Assembly: GCA_963556255.1 (NCBI GenBank)
Contig: OY744610.1
Location: forward strand, 15,883,339-15,947,338
DNA length: 64,000 bases
Source: Allolobophora icterica
Lineage: Eukaryota > Annelida > Clitellata > Crassiclitellata > Lumbricidae
Direction of reading: 5' to 3'
Shown here: one piece after another, positions 53,000 through 64,000 of the stretch
Position numbering within the stretch: the stretch's first letter is position 1
How the letters are laid out: the number at the start of each line of letters is the position of its first letter
Notes under the pieces: model-generated
The model's database searches: none
Told to the model about the DNA's origin: nothing
Seen by the model: only the letters and a program-made list of their open reading frames with translations
Program-made: the position numbers and the translations under genes

Positions 53000-54700
53000 C
53001 TTCGGGTTTGTCAGAGCTGATGCAGCTTAAAGCAGCAGACATAATTATAGCCTCCCAGTTTTAAGATATGACTCGGTGGAAGTGAGGTTTTCTCAATCTC
53101 AGCTCAGAAAAAATAGACGCTTGCCGGAAATGTATCGTAAACTGTTCGATTTTCAAACTTGGGTATCAGTACGAGAATTTATTGTAGGTCTAGGCAGTTT
53201 TTAACTTTAAATCGATGAGAGTAATTGCCATGTTTAAACTACTTATAAATGCTAAGTTCTGGTAATGGTGCACTCAACATGCTGTCCTTGACATTTAATA
53301 ATTATGGAAACGAATTTAATTATGTAGTTAATGGTCTTGGTGTGTCAGTAAAGGACATTATGTCTAATGGCAGATCGCAGGTGTATAACGCTTACCTCTG
53401 GGGAGGAGCGTTAGCTTGAGTTGGTGATTTTGTATTTTTTTGTTTGTTGTTGTATTTTCGTGTATTTTTCGTTTTTCGTTCCAATCTTCGTGTTTCTGCT
53501 TTGAGCGACATAAAGTACACCATTACGGGTATCCCTCGCACCCGAAGATTACACCGATCCTAAATAATTGATAAAGACCTGTCATTTCTGCCTTGAATCT
53601 TTGACGACGCAGTGATGTGCATTGTGCATTTCTGTAAAGGAACTGTTGAATTAAATCCGTCCTATAAACTGCACCACTGACATAATTTACAATTTCAAAA
53701 TAATGTACTGTTTCAAGTGTCAATGCGGTCTTAGCATACGTTTAAATGCTTTCTAACTTTTATTTATTCTTACTTCACAGTGTTTTCCTGTGGTTGTTCT
53801 GTTTCCCGTTTCCTTTTTATTTCGTTTGCACTTTTAATGTTCTCATCCAAATCGGATAATAAAAGCCTAAGTCCATAGCAACCACAGTCTCCTGTTTGAC
53901 TAGCTCATTGCAAAGACGAAGTGACGATCTGCCTACACAGAGCTTTAAAGGAGTCGGCCACATTAATCAGGTGACGCCCATTAATACTATCACGGTGCAA
54001 AGATGAAATGAACCGCTCTAGTTATTAACACAGAGCTGTTAATAGAATTGGAGTCAGTCATATTATCCAAAATAATGATGGCCATTTAGACTATCTCCAC
54101 GCCAAGATTAAGTTAATCGCTCTAGTTATTAACGCCGAGTTATATGGACTATGCGTCAGCATTCTCATTCAGGTGACGGCCATTAAGACCTTTGTACCAA
54201 TCGCATACCCAAACCTAGGAGGAGGCGACACGTGTCATTTAAGAAACGATAGTAAGATTATTTAGAATTATATCAGTTTTGTGGAAATACAATACATCAT
54301 TTCATTTCTGCCTGGAGTACAGACATCAATGACTGCTGTCATTGTACTCCTCCTCACAAGCATTGTACCACTTGTCGGATCACATATCCCGGTTATCTTT
54401 AGATCATCATTAGCGCCTCTGATGAGGTTGTAATGCGAGAAGCGCTTTATAAATTCATAATTGCAATACAATACAATATCATCATGATCATCAAGCAACA
54501 ACAACAACAATACTATCGTCATCAACATCGTCATCATGGAAGAAACAGAGTCGTCGAGCAACTGGTGAGTATAAGCAGCGATGGGAGGAGTAAGAATTAT
54601 GAAAATTGCATCGAAGAACGAATCGTCGGAATTCATTAAGTTGTTTGATCGGACACTCAACTCATACATTGAAATAAATACTGAAAAATTGTTGTTGATA
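53000..54700. other. Spacer with a short internal duplication
   Basis: TCGCTCTAGTTATTAAC occurs at about 54012 and 54118, with CAGGTGACGCCCATTAA (53970) echoed as CAGGTGACGGCCATTAA (54172). A GCGAGAAGCGCTTTATAAAT..(ATACA)n retroelement tail is at 54436-54478. No gene is supported. Confidence 0.5.
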
Positions 54701-54717
54701 TTATTTAAGATAAAACA

Positions 54718-55060
54718 GGGGTGCGCGATAGTGTAGTGGTAGGCGTTCAGGAATTTCAATCCAAAAATCGGGAGTTGAAACCAGACCGAAAAACATTTCG
54801 AGATTAGCTTAACTATGTAGCTATTATTATTGAAGTTATACCGTTTCGGATCGCATGATTTTACTTTAAGAAGAAAAAGAGCTGTTCTCTGAAATACCGG
54901 TTCGATACCCGCAACCCCCCCCCTCTAGGGCGGCGCCTTGCATGGCTGCCAAACCGTGTGTTTTATTAAGATCTGTATTGTACTGTCATGTTTCAATGTA
55001 ATCTTACTGCTTACTTGTCAGTTTGAATTAATAAAGTAGATTATTATTATTATGCATCTT
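54718..55060 (+). mobile_element. Two adjacent SINE remnants
   Basis: 54719-54790 reads GGGGTGCGCGATAGTGTAGT, the head of SINE family A with a decayed B box (GGGAGTTGAAACC). A separate B box, CCGGTTCGATACCCGC, at 54898 is followed by a short body and a (ATT)n tail at 55035-55050. Confidence 0.6.
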
Positions 55061-56079
55061 TAGGTTTCGTCATTGTTTGTTCACATATTATATTGCTTAC
55101 AATGTGCGCCAACGGGTGATACCTTCTGCATTTAACTCCGGCGCTAGAAAAGCTGATGGTAATGATAATTCTCTATCTGTATAATGCTTCTGTATATCTT
55201 CGTTCGCCATCTTTCACTCACTCTATTTGTCTAAGGTTATGTAAACGTAATAAAATCAATTACTTAGGTCTGATTTATTCAGCGCTCTTTCATTTCGTCT
55301 GCCATCAGATGTACTCAACATAACTACGGCGAAAGAGAAGTCTTTATTTGTAGCCAGAAGGCGCCACTAGCAACTGCTTAAATCAAACGGTAGAGGTAAG
55401 AGAAAGACGATTCCAAACGATACCATATCCGACGTCGTTTGACAGCACTGTGAACCAAACAGATAAGCAGTTCCCTCCTAGCTCTAAAATGCGCGAGCTG
55501 CACTCCAGATAGAGCATCATAACCTGTTAGGAAACACGCCTGCCTGTCCCTTTGTATATTCGAATGAATACTGGCTACGACTTATCGAATGCTTATCCTT
55601 GGCCACCATTCCATTGGACAGTCAGTACAACGGGTTCTCAAATGGTGTTGCACCCATTCATACGAGCAGAAGTGGTGAAGGATCTCACCCGATGAATTCA
55701 TTTCAAAATTGGCGGGTTCGAGGCTACACGGTAGCTATGAAAAACGTGCACATTTACATCTACCTTTGATGCTCCGTGCAAAAAACTTGTGAAAAGACAG
55801 ACCATGGCTGTTATCGCTACTGCATGATTGTCTTCTCTTATAAAAAGTTTTGACGTAAGCCTAAATAGCATTAAGCAGAAAGTTCTGTTGAACTTTACAC
55901 TACATAATACACTAAGCATAATGCTATCAGGCACATCTCCTGGGCTTCATTGCCAAACAAAACATTGTACTCTATATTGCAGGGGATTTTACGTTCGCAG
56001 CTTTTATATGTCCTATGTAGGCTGTAGTTTTTTTTCAATTTCAACGTTCAATGTCCCTAGAAACTTCCGTTTTCACGCG

Positions 56080-56302
56080 CATCAGGCGTTTATACAGACT
56101 GTAGGGTGTAGGCTGTTTCTGTGTCTCTTCATACTCCCTCTTGGCTTTCGACCGAACTCACCCTGGATTTGGATTGCAAGACGATATTGCATCAGGCATT
56201 CAGGCGTTTATATACTGTAGGCTGTTTCTGTGTCTCTTCATACTCCCTCTTGGATTTCGACCGAACTCACCCTGGACTTAGATTGCAAAACGGTATTGAT
56301 TA
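56080..56302. repeat. Tandem duplication, ~113 bp
   Basis: The unit from GCGTTTATACAGACTGTAGG to GACGATATTGCATCAGGCA recurs at once, starting GCGTTTATATACTGTAGGCT, with CTCTTCATACTCCCTCTTGG in both. By eye there are about six substitutions and one short deletion. Confidence 0.85.
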
Positions 56303-56514
56303 ATAGCAACCATCGACTTATGCCTTGAATATTGTGGCAGTGGCGCTATAGAAGTCCTTAGGTTGGATTATAATCAGCGATATCGCGATGTGAAACATTG
56401 TCTTTCGAAATACTCATGTTAGTTTATAGCAGATATTATAATAAAATAACAAGTGTTGCAATACGTGCTGTGTTATAGCGCTATAAGACTATGCATAATT
56501 AATTATTCTTGGTC

Positions 56515-57190
56515 TAACCTCATCAGTGACTCCTTGCTGTGTTTGCTGATAATCTCAGCTGAAATCAAAGCCGACTCTGCACGAATAGAATCAATCGACA
56601 GCATTACTAAACTACTTCAACGAATGACAGACATAGTGCTTCGTTAATATGTTTTAACTAATTTCAAATTAGAAAATCTTCGCTCACAGGCTGCTGATGT
56701 TACCGGTATATCGATGGCTAATTTCAGTAGTCTGTGTATTTCATGTCAAGCAAGTTTACATGGTTCCAGAAGACATGTCAGGTCTAACATTGTAGCTACA
56801 TATTGGATGGAAATGAACCTGAACGCTGTTAATACATAATTTCTACCACCAAACTAGCAAAGGAAATTTTCTGTTATCGGCATCACAACGAGGTCTCTAT
56901 TCTAAGCGTTTCGATAACTTCGGCTGTTGGCTCAAAAATTGGTTGTGATGGACAAAGCGATTTCCTGAGTGGAAGCACTTTTTAAAATCGATGTGGTTTT
57001 CGGTGAACAAGAACAACGCTCTTGATTTTGTCTTATTGTTTAGCCCTTCCTCATGTTGCAAGATTCTAATGATTGAGAAAAATTAGTGACATTCGATAAC
57101 ATAATATCGTGACTGCATCTTCTTCCGTTTCAGATTGTTTTGTATAAAGGAATCTACTTGAGCTCTAAATGCCATCGTCGTTCATTAATA
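56515..57190 (-). pseudogene. hAT transposase C-terminal remnant
   Basis: On the minus strand 56640-56740 reads LAIDIPVTSAACERRFSNLK, then LVKTY, a stop and RSTMS. After a shift, LVMLSIDSIRAESALISAE lies at 56550-56610. This is the hAT dimerisation block (IPVTSA..ER.FS.LK..K...R..M) and the following LAILSIE segment. Upstream minus-strand sequence to about 57190 is decayed and only weakly protein-like. Different subfamily from the 40150 copy, which has AGVQQSFSRLK. No terminal repeats were found. Confidence 0.8.
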
Positions 57191-57279
57191 TTTAGCAAAG
57201 TTTTATAAAGAGACCGTAATCGACCAGTCAGACGAGACTCTCATGCACAGTCAATACAGTCTTCACGGTCACCTCTCTG

Positions 57280-57487
57280 GTTTTCTCTCTGTCTCTTTGC
57301 ATCGTAGTCTGTCTCTGTCTCTTTCTCTCTGTCTCTGTCTCTCACTCTCTATCTCTCTTTCTTTCTCTCTTTGTCTCTGTCTCTGTCCCTTCTGGATGTT
57401 GACCTGATAACGGCTTAGCTTTGGTGCGCCATCTGTTGGTGCCTTGTGCATTACACACCGGCGCTATAGAAATTACTAATTACTAAT
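57280..57487 (+). repeat. (TCTCTG)n run plus repeat C tail
   Basis: A pyrimidine run from 57280 to 57388, then TTCTGGATGTTGACCTGATA, GGTGCGCCATCTGTTGGTGC, CTTGTGCATTACACACCGGC and GAAATTACTAATTACTAAT. Same architecture as 22335-22495. Confidence 0.75.
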
Positions 57488-57732
57488 CAAAGAAACAGAT
57501 GCGCCGTAATCCTACGGAGTATATATGAAGCTGGAATACGGCTAAGGTGTGAGATTCGAATCCCCACAGTGAAAACAAATCTGGGGTAGTTTCGACCTCC
57601 ACGCTAAAACACCGATATCCTAAGCCGGGTCACGTAACGAACCAGAACTAAATTTCATTCTCTAATCTCAGATTTTACAAAACTAAATTCACACGAAATC
57701 AGAATTTGGTCACTGATACAATAAAACTCGAA

Positions 57733-60621
57733 TTATGTTTCAATAACACGAAGATTTTGGAGAAAATACCTGCGAATAAAATGTTCAAACGGAAGATTAC
57801 ATTTCATGTCAGCAAATTCAGTCACTGCTTCTGTATACGAAAGATTATAGTCGATGCAACATCTGAGTTTTAAATATCTTGCAAGAAAATGTCTTGCAAG
57901 AAAATAGTGACATTTATTGAGATAAGAATTAAAAAGACATGCTAAGAGTTCACTCCTACTAACGCGCACATATCTAACAAAAAAGTGTTCAAACGTTGAA
58001 TTGACAGTTACCTTAACCTTAGACAAGTCATCATTCAGCGGTGATAAATAATAAAACAGAGTGTGAAATCCAAGCAAAGCCTGTACATTTCTATCAAGGA
58101 AGGCGTCAAGCGGTGGCAAAACCAAAACATTCGCAAATGCAAACTCCTTCAAATCACTTTGAAGATCAGGCTCATTGAGAATTCGTTCACATAAACGCAA
58201 TACTTCATCGTATTGCCGACATTTGTAAAGGTAGAAGGCACGATAGCAGTCACCTGTGTTGCACTGGATTCCAAAGTCTTTGTGAATCACATTGTAAAAT
58301 AATATATTTTCTAAAGCAATTTCCATTAGAGCATCAATTACTCTTTCTGTAACTGTAAAAGAATTCATACTTGTTGACTCTGTTTCTGTCATTGAATCCG
58401 TTCTGCAATAAACCATCTGTTTGAAGGCATTGAAATCACATCCTGATTTCACAATATATTTTCGTTTCAACAAAGTCTTCAAATATTCTTCCATCGGAAA
58501 TTCTGATTCTAGCAAATCATTATAAAAATATACATTTTGTGATATTCCTTTGGCAGATAATACAATTAAGTAATGAGGAAACACATCTGGTGAAAGACGC
58601 AGATAAAGCTAAAGCTGCCTGCCAATGCAATGAAGATTATTTTCAGTAATCTTTTTGTGAAGCACACACATTCCAACGATTCTTGCGATATCGTCAATAA
58701 ACAACAAACAACCTGCATTCAATGTTTCCCTATACTTTTGAAAAGTCTTATCTGCAAGAACTGTCAAACAGAAACATTTTGCTTGTTGGTAGTCTGATCT
58801 GGCAAAATGGAGAGCAGCCAGATAGGCCAAAGCTGCAGGAGTAATGCCGCTTGATTTACTATCTTCGTACTCAAGAGTGTTACTAAGAAACAGTTTTGAC
58901 ATGAGAGACACGAGTTGAAATTCTGAACGGCTGTTTGATCCAGTTAAATTTTGCATGAGATTCTGAGCACGCAGGAATTGAAACCGACTGTTTTGTTCTG
59001 TGTACATTTTCGGAAAGTTATGACACTGAGACCTTGCAATGTTTGTTTGCAACGATATTGCTTTGACAAAATCCACAAAGAGACTGCTATTCCACGAAAT
59101 CTCTCCGTAACGTAAACCATATGCTGTATGCAAAATATACAGTAGAATGTCAAAGTACTTGAAACACAAGACCTTCTCTGTTGCTGGAAGATTGTATATT
59201 GTACTATGTAATTTCGAAATAAGATGTGTTGTATATTGTCTAATGTTTAAACTGCCGCGCAATCCTGAATTTAACCCATATTTATTTATGCGACGACACA
59301 TCTTATTAGAGAATATGAAAGAAAACGTCAATTCCAAAGATTTTGTTTCATTTGCTTTCCGGTATTCAAGAAGAGGCGGCATATAATCGATGAAGTCTGG
59401 TACTTTCCTCGCGCTCAAAAATGTTAATTGCGTACGAATGATTGGCAGTATATAATTCTCTACAAACCATTGACAAAGAATATCAGAATGTTGGAATTCA
59501 TTTAATCGTCTTTCAGTATTGAAACACATGGTCGAGGTTGATGGTTCACGAAATAAATTTGCCTCAGGAATAAAATAGTTCGGACAGTATCTCCTCTTTA
59601 GCCATTCTGAAAGCTTTCTCAAGAATTCACAACAAATCGCAAAAACAGAAGAGGAATTCCACCATTCAGGTGACATCTCTTCGCAAGTCCATAGCATCAA
59701 CGTCTTTAAATGATACGCACAGTAAACCTCATTCTCCTTTGGACAATCTTTTTGTATCAATACTCTCTTTGCGAAGAATCTCAGTAAATGATAGACAATC
59801 TGTTGAATTTGAGTTCAACTTTGAAGTAAAATTACTTCTGCACATGAAAATGATAATCTCCACTGTTCTTTATCGTCTCTGCAAGAACGATGCTGAACGT
59901 ATACAACATGACAACCATTTTCTACAACCTCAAAGATTGTATTAGTCGTCGGCCATCCGTATTTTCTTAGTCGAATAGGCCAATTTTTGGCTTCTGTAGG
60001 CCACCGAGGGCAAAATAGGCTTCTGACAATATCAAATAAAAAACTTAAGTTTTATTCTGCTTGATATTTAACTGCTGGACCACTAACAACGTATGGTAAC
60101 GTGCTCTCACCATTGATACGACTGGACTGTACAAAATATGAATTTGCAAGAGAAGCTATATTTAGCCCGATGTGGAGATCTGGATGAGCTGTTTGGTTAA
60201 ATTCGTACTCTTTGTATTTCCAGTTATAGCACATTGCACCCAAAATTCGTAATCGAACAAAACCTGGATATTTATGATATGGTTCGATCTTGAAGCAATT
60301 CATGGTATCGGCTAGGCCACTCATATCACTTGGCAACACTGGAAAGTCGCCAATACAGGCCAGCTCATCAGCCTTGGATATCAAGACATCAGTATCGTTG
60401 ATGCATGTATTCAGCGGTCGGATGTAAAACTCCGCAGAGCTGCCACACAATATCGAATACTCTTTTGGTACAGGGATCGGTGTCATGAATATGTCATGCA
60501 TTTGATCAGAAACAAAAGAAAACGATTTTGGAATCAATTGGCAAGTGCCAGTGATGAAACAGGATGCCATTTCTTCATTCGATTTACCTGCATAGTCCAT
60601 CATCCTAAATGTATATTTCAA
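57733..60621 (-). pseudogene. Mab-21/cGAS-like receptor copy 2 (three stops)
   Basis: Paralog of copy 1, same strand, ~13 kb away, collinear over its whole length. The start is at the ATG 60603 or 60600, after a CATTTAG acceptor-like site. The GS motif (CGSSAEF), NDTD acids and the Asp in FDIVRSLF align with the copy 1 metal-site residues. TAA at 60052-60054 interrupts the middle of the nucleotidyltransferase domain. TGA at 59815-59817 replaces the Trp codon of copy 1's LLRSWTQ. TAG at 58609-58611 replaces the Tyr of RRLYLDL. Apart from these three stops the frame is intact for ~960 codons, including MLWTCEEMSPEWWNSSS, RYCPNYFIPEANLF and the helical C-terminal half ending LPFEHFIRRYFLQNLRVIE. 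The absence of frameshifts suggests recent inactivation, or stop codons that are tolerated or absent in other alleles. Confidence 0.88.
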
Positions 60622-60624
60622 TCC

Positions 60625-61030
60625 TGAATAATAATAGTCATGATCAGCACTATCATCTTCATCATCACCATTATGATGACTTGAGTTATCATCATCGTAT
60701 TCGTCATCTTCATCAGTACTAGCCTACATGTATGATCGTCGTAATCGACATCATAGCAGTCAGCGTCAGCGTTTTCATAATCATAATAGTCATCATAATA
60801 ATTATTACCATAATCATCACAATAATTATTATCATATTCGTCACAATCATAGCCATCATTATAATCATGAGTGTTTAGCAGCAGACAATCCCAAATTCTA
60901 GCAATTACCCAAATTCTAGCAATTACCCCTATCAGGTGCTAACAGTAGCCTTAATCATTCACATTTCGACCGATCGTGTTTAGTAGTCAGCTGACTTTTC
61001 ACCTAAATGTCTACCTGGTAGCAGTTTTTA
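60625..61030. repeat. ATC-rich 5' flank of copy 2
   Basis: Degenerate ATCATCAT/ATAATC repeats, a short tandem of CCCAAATTCTAGCAATTA (60890-60928), then GATCGTGTTTAGTAGTCAGC and GTCTACCTGGTAGC, which match the order upstream of copy 1. Confidence 0.65.
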
Positions 61031-61689
61031 GCTTGCAAACCTGATTCTGCCGTCATTACAGATAAGTAGTTCAGTAAAATATACAATTACAAAGTCAGGT
61101 AATTCATCGTAATTAGTGAGATTCTGCGAATCAATCTTTATTGGATAACGCTTTTCCTGGAAAAACAAAACTAGCTTTCCTAATATTGGTACTCTTGATG
61201 ATACCTTGATGAAACTGGCAATGGGTTTCCGGTGCTTCACTTTGTCCAGTTTCCTCTACAGAATCCCTGATGTCATTTAAGCAGGATAAGGTTTAAGTTT
61301 TCGGGTAAGATTTCTGCATTAAACACCAACAGTATTTGTTGTTCGTGTTTTTGTCTTATAGATCGGTCAAAGCAAACTATGTTTCTTTTCATAGCTACTT
61401 AATTCTCATATTTTGTCTCAGCATTGTCCTAGTGTTAGCATTCTCATTATTTTATTGGTTTAGTATATTGACTGTTCGCAGCTTTTACACTGTTATTAGA
61501 TTTTCTGTGACATTGGTCAGTGTTTATCCTCAACATTTCCTTTTCTCCTGCATAACTGTAACGTGTAATATTCCAACGAATGAAAGTAATCACGATATTA
61601 ATTACTTATTTTCGCAGCTTGTCTTCCTTTTTCAACGTCCTTGAGGGCCTAGGCGTAGGGACCGGACTAGGAGAAGAAGACCAGCAGTC

Positions 61690-61925
61690 CCGTAAGCTCC
61701 CCTGAGAAGCAGCCTTAGGTATAAAGTGTTAGCGACTACATTTTTCTCAGCCTCGGTATCTGAGGGCGGATGTCCAATTATTTTCGTCTGCTCCTGATCT
61801 AGCTATCGACAGTGTACGGTCAGTTACGCTAAGTTGTTGTTTTTTCTTTCTAGGTGAGAGTCCAGCACACCTACCATTAACCCAGACCAGCTCACTAACC
61901 ATTAGACTATTGTGCACACATAGAC
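61690..61925 (-). mobile_element. SINE family A, decayed, minus strand
   Basis: AAGTGTTAGCGACTACATTT and CTCGGTATCTGAGGGCGGA match the body of the 15113 SINE. The head end at 61890-61920 (ACTAACCATTAGACTATTGTGCACAC, here split: A box CCATTAGACTATTGTGCAC) is recognisable, and the B box is poor. Confidence 0.6.
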
Positions 61926-62342
61926 ACCTGGTTTAAGTTAGTTTAAATCGGTTTCTTCTTTTATAAAGCCCGTTGAATACAGTTACCATTAAAATTAAAT
62001 CATCTAACTAAGTCTGCGTTCCTACGATAGTTTCGCACCCATCGCTTCAGCGAATGCTTTATGTTATTCATACTTCACAGACCCTAATCGTTTGTTTAGC
62101 TTAATCGAACCTGCCATGGTTCATAGTTGGAAGGGTGACCATTCATATAGCATCGCATCATTTGGAACCCTTTCACTCTCCGGTCCTTTCGAGTCTTGAA
62201 TGACCCTATTTGGGATGATTACATCAATAGATTTAAAAAGTTATCATGTCTTTCGATAGCCGTATCCCAATGGACCCAGTGTGCGATTCAAACTGTTTAC
62301 GCGGCAGCTTATCTCGGTGTGATTTTTGTATTTATTACGAGG

Positions 62343-63189
62343 GTTTCCATCATAGTGCGACCGTACGTTACCTCGCGAAATAACGTACGCGTACTGTACG
62401 TACGTTATCGAAAAAACGTACCGTACGCGTACCGGTACGTTAAAAATGCCACAAATTTATCTGATCATTCACAAAGAACCTCAATATAACTATAGTCTTA
62501 TACGCAGGGCTGTAGTCGAGGGTATACGCGGGTATACAGCGTATACTCACCTCTAGAGGCCGTATACTCACCTCACAAAATATTTATATTTATTTATATC
62601 AAAATACTGTAGCGTAAACTCACAAATTACTGTAGCGTATACTCACCTCTAATTTGTTTCGGAAAACTAACCGCTAGCGTATACTCACCTCTAATTTTAC
62701 CACTACAGCCCTGCTTATACGGTACGCGAACCGTACGCGTACATCAAAAATGACCAGTTTAGCTCTACAGTAGGCTATTAGTCTCCCCGTACGCAGGCCT
62801 AGTTATTACGAACGGTGCCGAAATTTAGTATTACCAATAAAATTACCACTGGCACTGACCATCCTATAAAGTGTGCCGTAAAATCTTAATATTCTTCACA
62901 CTAGGGGGCCTATACATTAGACAGAATATTAGCAATTTGGAATTTAAAAGTTTGAAAGTAGAGATCATTGCACAGCCACAGGTGACTGATGTAATGGTTA
63001 AAATTGTTTACGACCATCAATCAACTATTATTGACTTTTCTTGTGCATAATGTTACGTATTTTATTTTCGTCCTGAACTTATGTCAACGTGCGGTAACGT
63101 ACGGCATAATAACGTACGCGTATCGTACGTACGCTATAGAAAAAAAAATAACGTACGTACCGTACGTACGGTCGCACCTTGGTTTCCAT
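62343..63189. mobile_element. hAT-like MITE with CGTACG-rich ends
   Basis: The element spans 62351-63181. Terminal inverted repeats are CATAGTGCGACCGTACG (left) and CAAGGTGCGACCGTACG (right, inverted), followed by long CGTACG-rich subterminal regions. The exact 8-mer GTTTCCAT flanks it (62343-62350 and 63182-63189). No coding capacity, so non-autonomous. A second element is inserted at 62505-62713, and the 831 bp length includes that insertion. Confidence 0.9.
62497..62721. mobile_element. 209 bp MITE nested in the larger MITE
   Basis: The element spans 62505-62713 with 12 bp perfect inverted repeats CAGGGCTGTAGT. It is flanked by the exact 8-mer CTTATACG on both sides (62497-62504 and 62714-62721). 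The interior has five GCGTATACTCACCTCTA-like direct repeats, two of them shortened. The 8 bp duplication and CAG start fit the hAT superfamily. Confidence 0.92.
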
Positions 63190-63610
63190 TCAACTATCAT
63201 TTCATTAATATATTAAAAGTACTGAGTATCGTGTGAGAGGTTGTCACATTGCATCAGAGTCGTCACTAAAATAGCCCTAGAATTTTAGTTCATGGATTAA
63301 ACTCCGCCAGCGCCGTGCTTGTGCGATGTCACTCCTAAGACTGGATAAAGGGGGAGAAGCGAGGAGAAAGACACTATTCATCATTGTCATGACAAACGTC
63401 GGTAATAAAAACTACTAGTATGACTCCACCACTGCCCTTACTCTAGTAGTGGCAGTCCCAACCCTGGATAAAGGAGAAGGGCGAAGCTAGTCTTATTTTT
63501 AAAAAGAAACTATACATTATGGTCGATGGCTTGATGCCTATTCAAACGGAGAACGGTTGTCAAGAATTTCTCGCTATTGATACCGAGTAAAAAAAGACAA
63601 TGAAACCTCA
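63190..63610. other. Spacer with an imperfect duplication
   Basis: CTGGATAAAGGGGGAGAAGC (63341) is echoed as CTGGATAAAGGAGAAGGGCG (63465), ~125 bp apart. No gene is seen. Confidence 0.45.
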
Positions 63611-63619
63611 ACTCATCAG

Positions 63620-64000
63620 CATTTAGTCGGGTCAATATACGATTTGACCCGGAACAAATTGCAAGAAAACGTTTTATGATGATTTTCGGGTGCATTTGGT
63701 CTGGAAATGAACATACTAAAAGTTTACCGAAATCGGACCACGGGAAAAGGTCAAATTTTGGCGCCAAAAAAAGATGGCCGCCAATGGAGAATGAATGACT
63801 CAAATGTACACAACTTGCTCAAATCTACAGGAGCAAATCATGTAACAATTTGCTAACAGGTGTTTCTAGACTAATTTGACCCTGCTGAAAACGAAAATCG
63901 TGGTTAGCAAGCTGGATTTTTAACGGTTGCATGGAAAAACAAGATGGCGGACAAAATGGTGGCCAAATATCTTCGAATGGCTGTAAGTATGGTCATGTAT
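63620..64000. repeat. Dispersed repeat F, inverted copy at right edge
   Basis: Reverse complement of 50690-51040 and running off the window, where it enters the ~165 bp tandem unit (GGCGGACAAAATGGTGGCCA). With 50690-51060 it forms a 12.6 kb spaced inverted pair around the LINE piece, cGLR copy 2 and the MITEs. Confidence 0.9.

Noticed and set aside
54268..54759. 163-codon minus-strand frame
   Set aside because: Low-complexity Met/Leu/Asp stretches over ATC repeats and a retroelement tail; no domain or splice support.
61336..61644. 102-codon hydrophobic frame resembling a membrane protein
   Set aside because: T-rich DNA gives hydrophobic codons by chance; no homology pattern or splice context.

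Overview
The window looks like nuclear DNA from an invertebrate, probably a marine animal. I cannot name the phylum. It is AT-rich, sparse in genes and interrupted by spliceosomal introns (GTAAGT donors, pyrimidine-AG acceptors). It is full of microsatellites, tRNA-derived SINEs, degraded non-LTR retrotransposons and hAT-type DNA transposons. Bacterial features (operons, ribosome-binding sites, CRISPR) are absent. There is one 200-base run of N (35001-35200).

Three host-type genes can be supported. (1) A multi-exon caspase-8-like initiator caspase on the minus strand (4871-11128). Six exons join in phase; the catalytic His and Cys are present and a long Asp-containing linker separates the p20 and p10 subunits. 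(2) and (3) Two Mab-21/cGAS-like receptor (cGLR-type nucleotidyltransferase) paralogs on the minus strand (42078-44984 and 57733-60621). Each is a single long coding exon with a nucleotidyltransferase half and a helical-repeat half. The first has one frameshift; the second has three in-frame stops. Both keep the G-S and acidic metal-binding residues. A caspase and cGAS-like sensors are both innate-immunity/cell-death components, but nothing here links them functionally. Weaker candidates are a signal-peptide exon (27722-27908), an unassigned exon (17428-17890) and a coiled-coil ORF cut by the gap (34479-35000).

Layout: 1-4500 holds tandem repeats, including a ~185 bp satellite. 4871-11128 is the caspase gene, with SINE and inverted-repeat insertions in its introns. 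11790-16176 is a 4.3 kb near-perfect palindrome with ~1.65 kb arms, a ~1 kb loop and terminal 32 bp tandem repeats, like a foldback element. 16190-26620 is a mosaic of dispersed repeats with two LINE remnants. 29444-31864 is a complete hAT-like element with 8 bp target duplications and a LINE fragment nested inside it. 32360-41300 holds LINE pieces, very long trinucleotide repeats, the gap and a broken hAT element. 42078-45000 is cGLR copy 1. 46690-53000 has a Cys-rich gene fragment split by a second hAT element with 8 bp duplications, followed by LINE 3' and 5' pieces. 56080-57490 holds a tandem duplication, a hAT C-terminal remnant and a dispersed repeat. 57733-60621 is cGLR copy 2. 62343-63189 is a hAT-like MITE with a second MITE inserted in it, both with perfect 8 bp duplications. 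The right edge is an inverted copy of the repeat at 50700-51020.

The most informative structures are the palindrome, the four hAT-type insertions with intact 8 bp target duplications (two of them nested), and the pair of disabled but otherwise conserved cGLR genes. All assignments come from reading the sequence and remembered family patterns; no database search was run.
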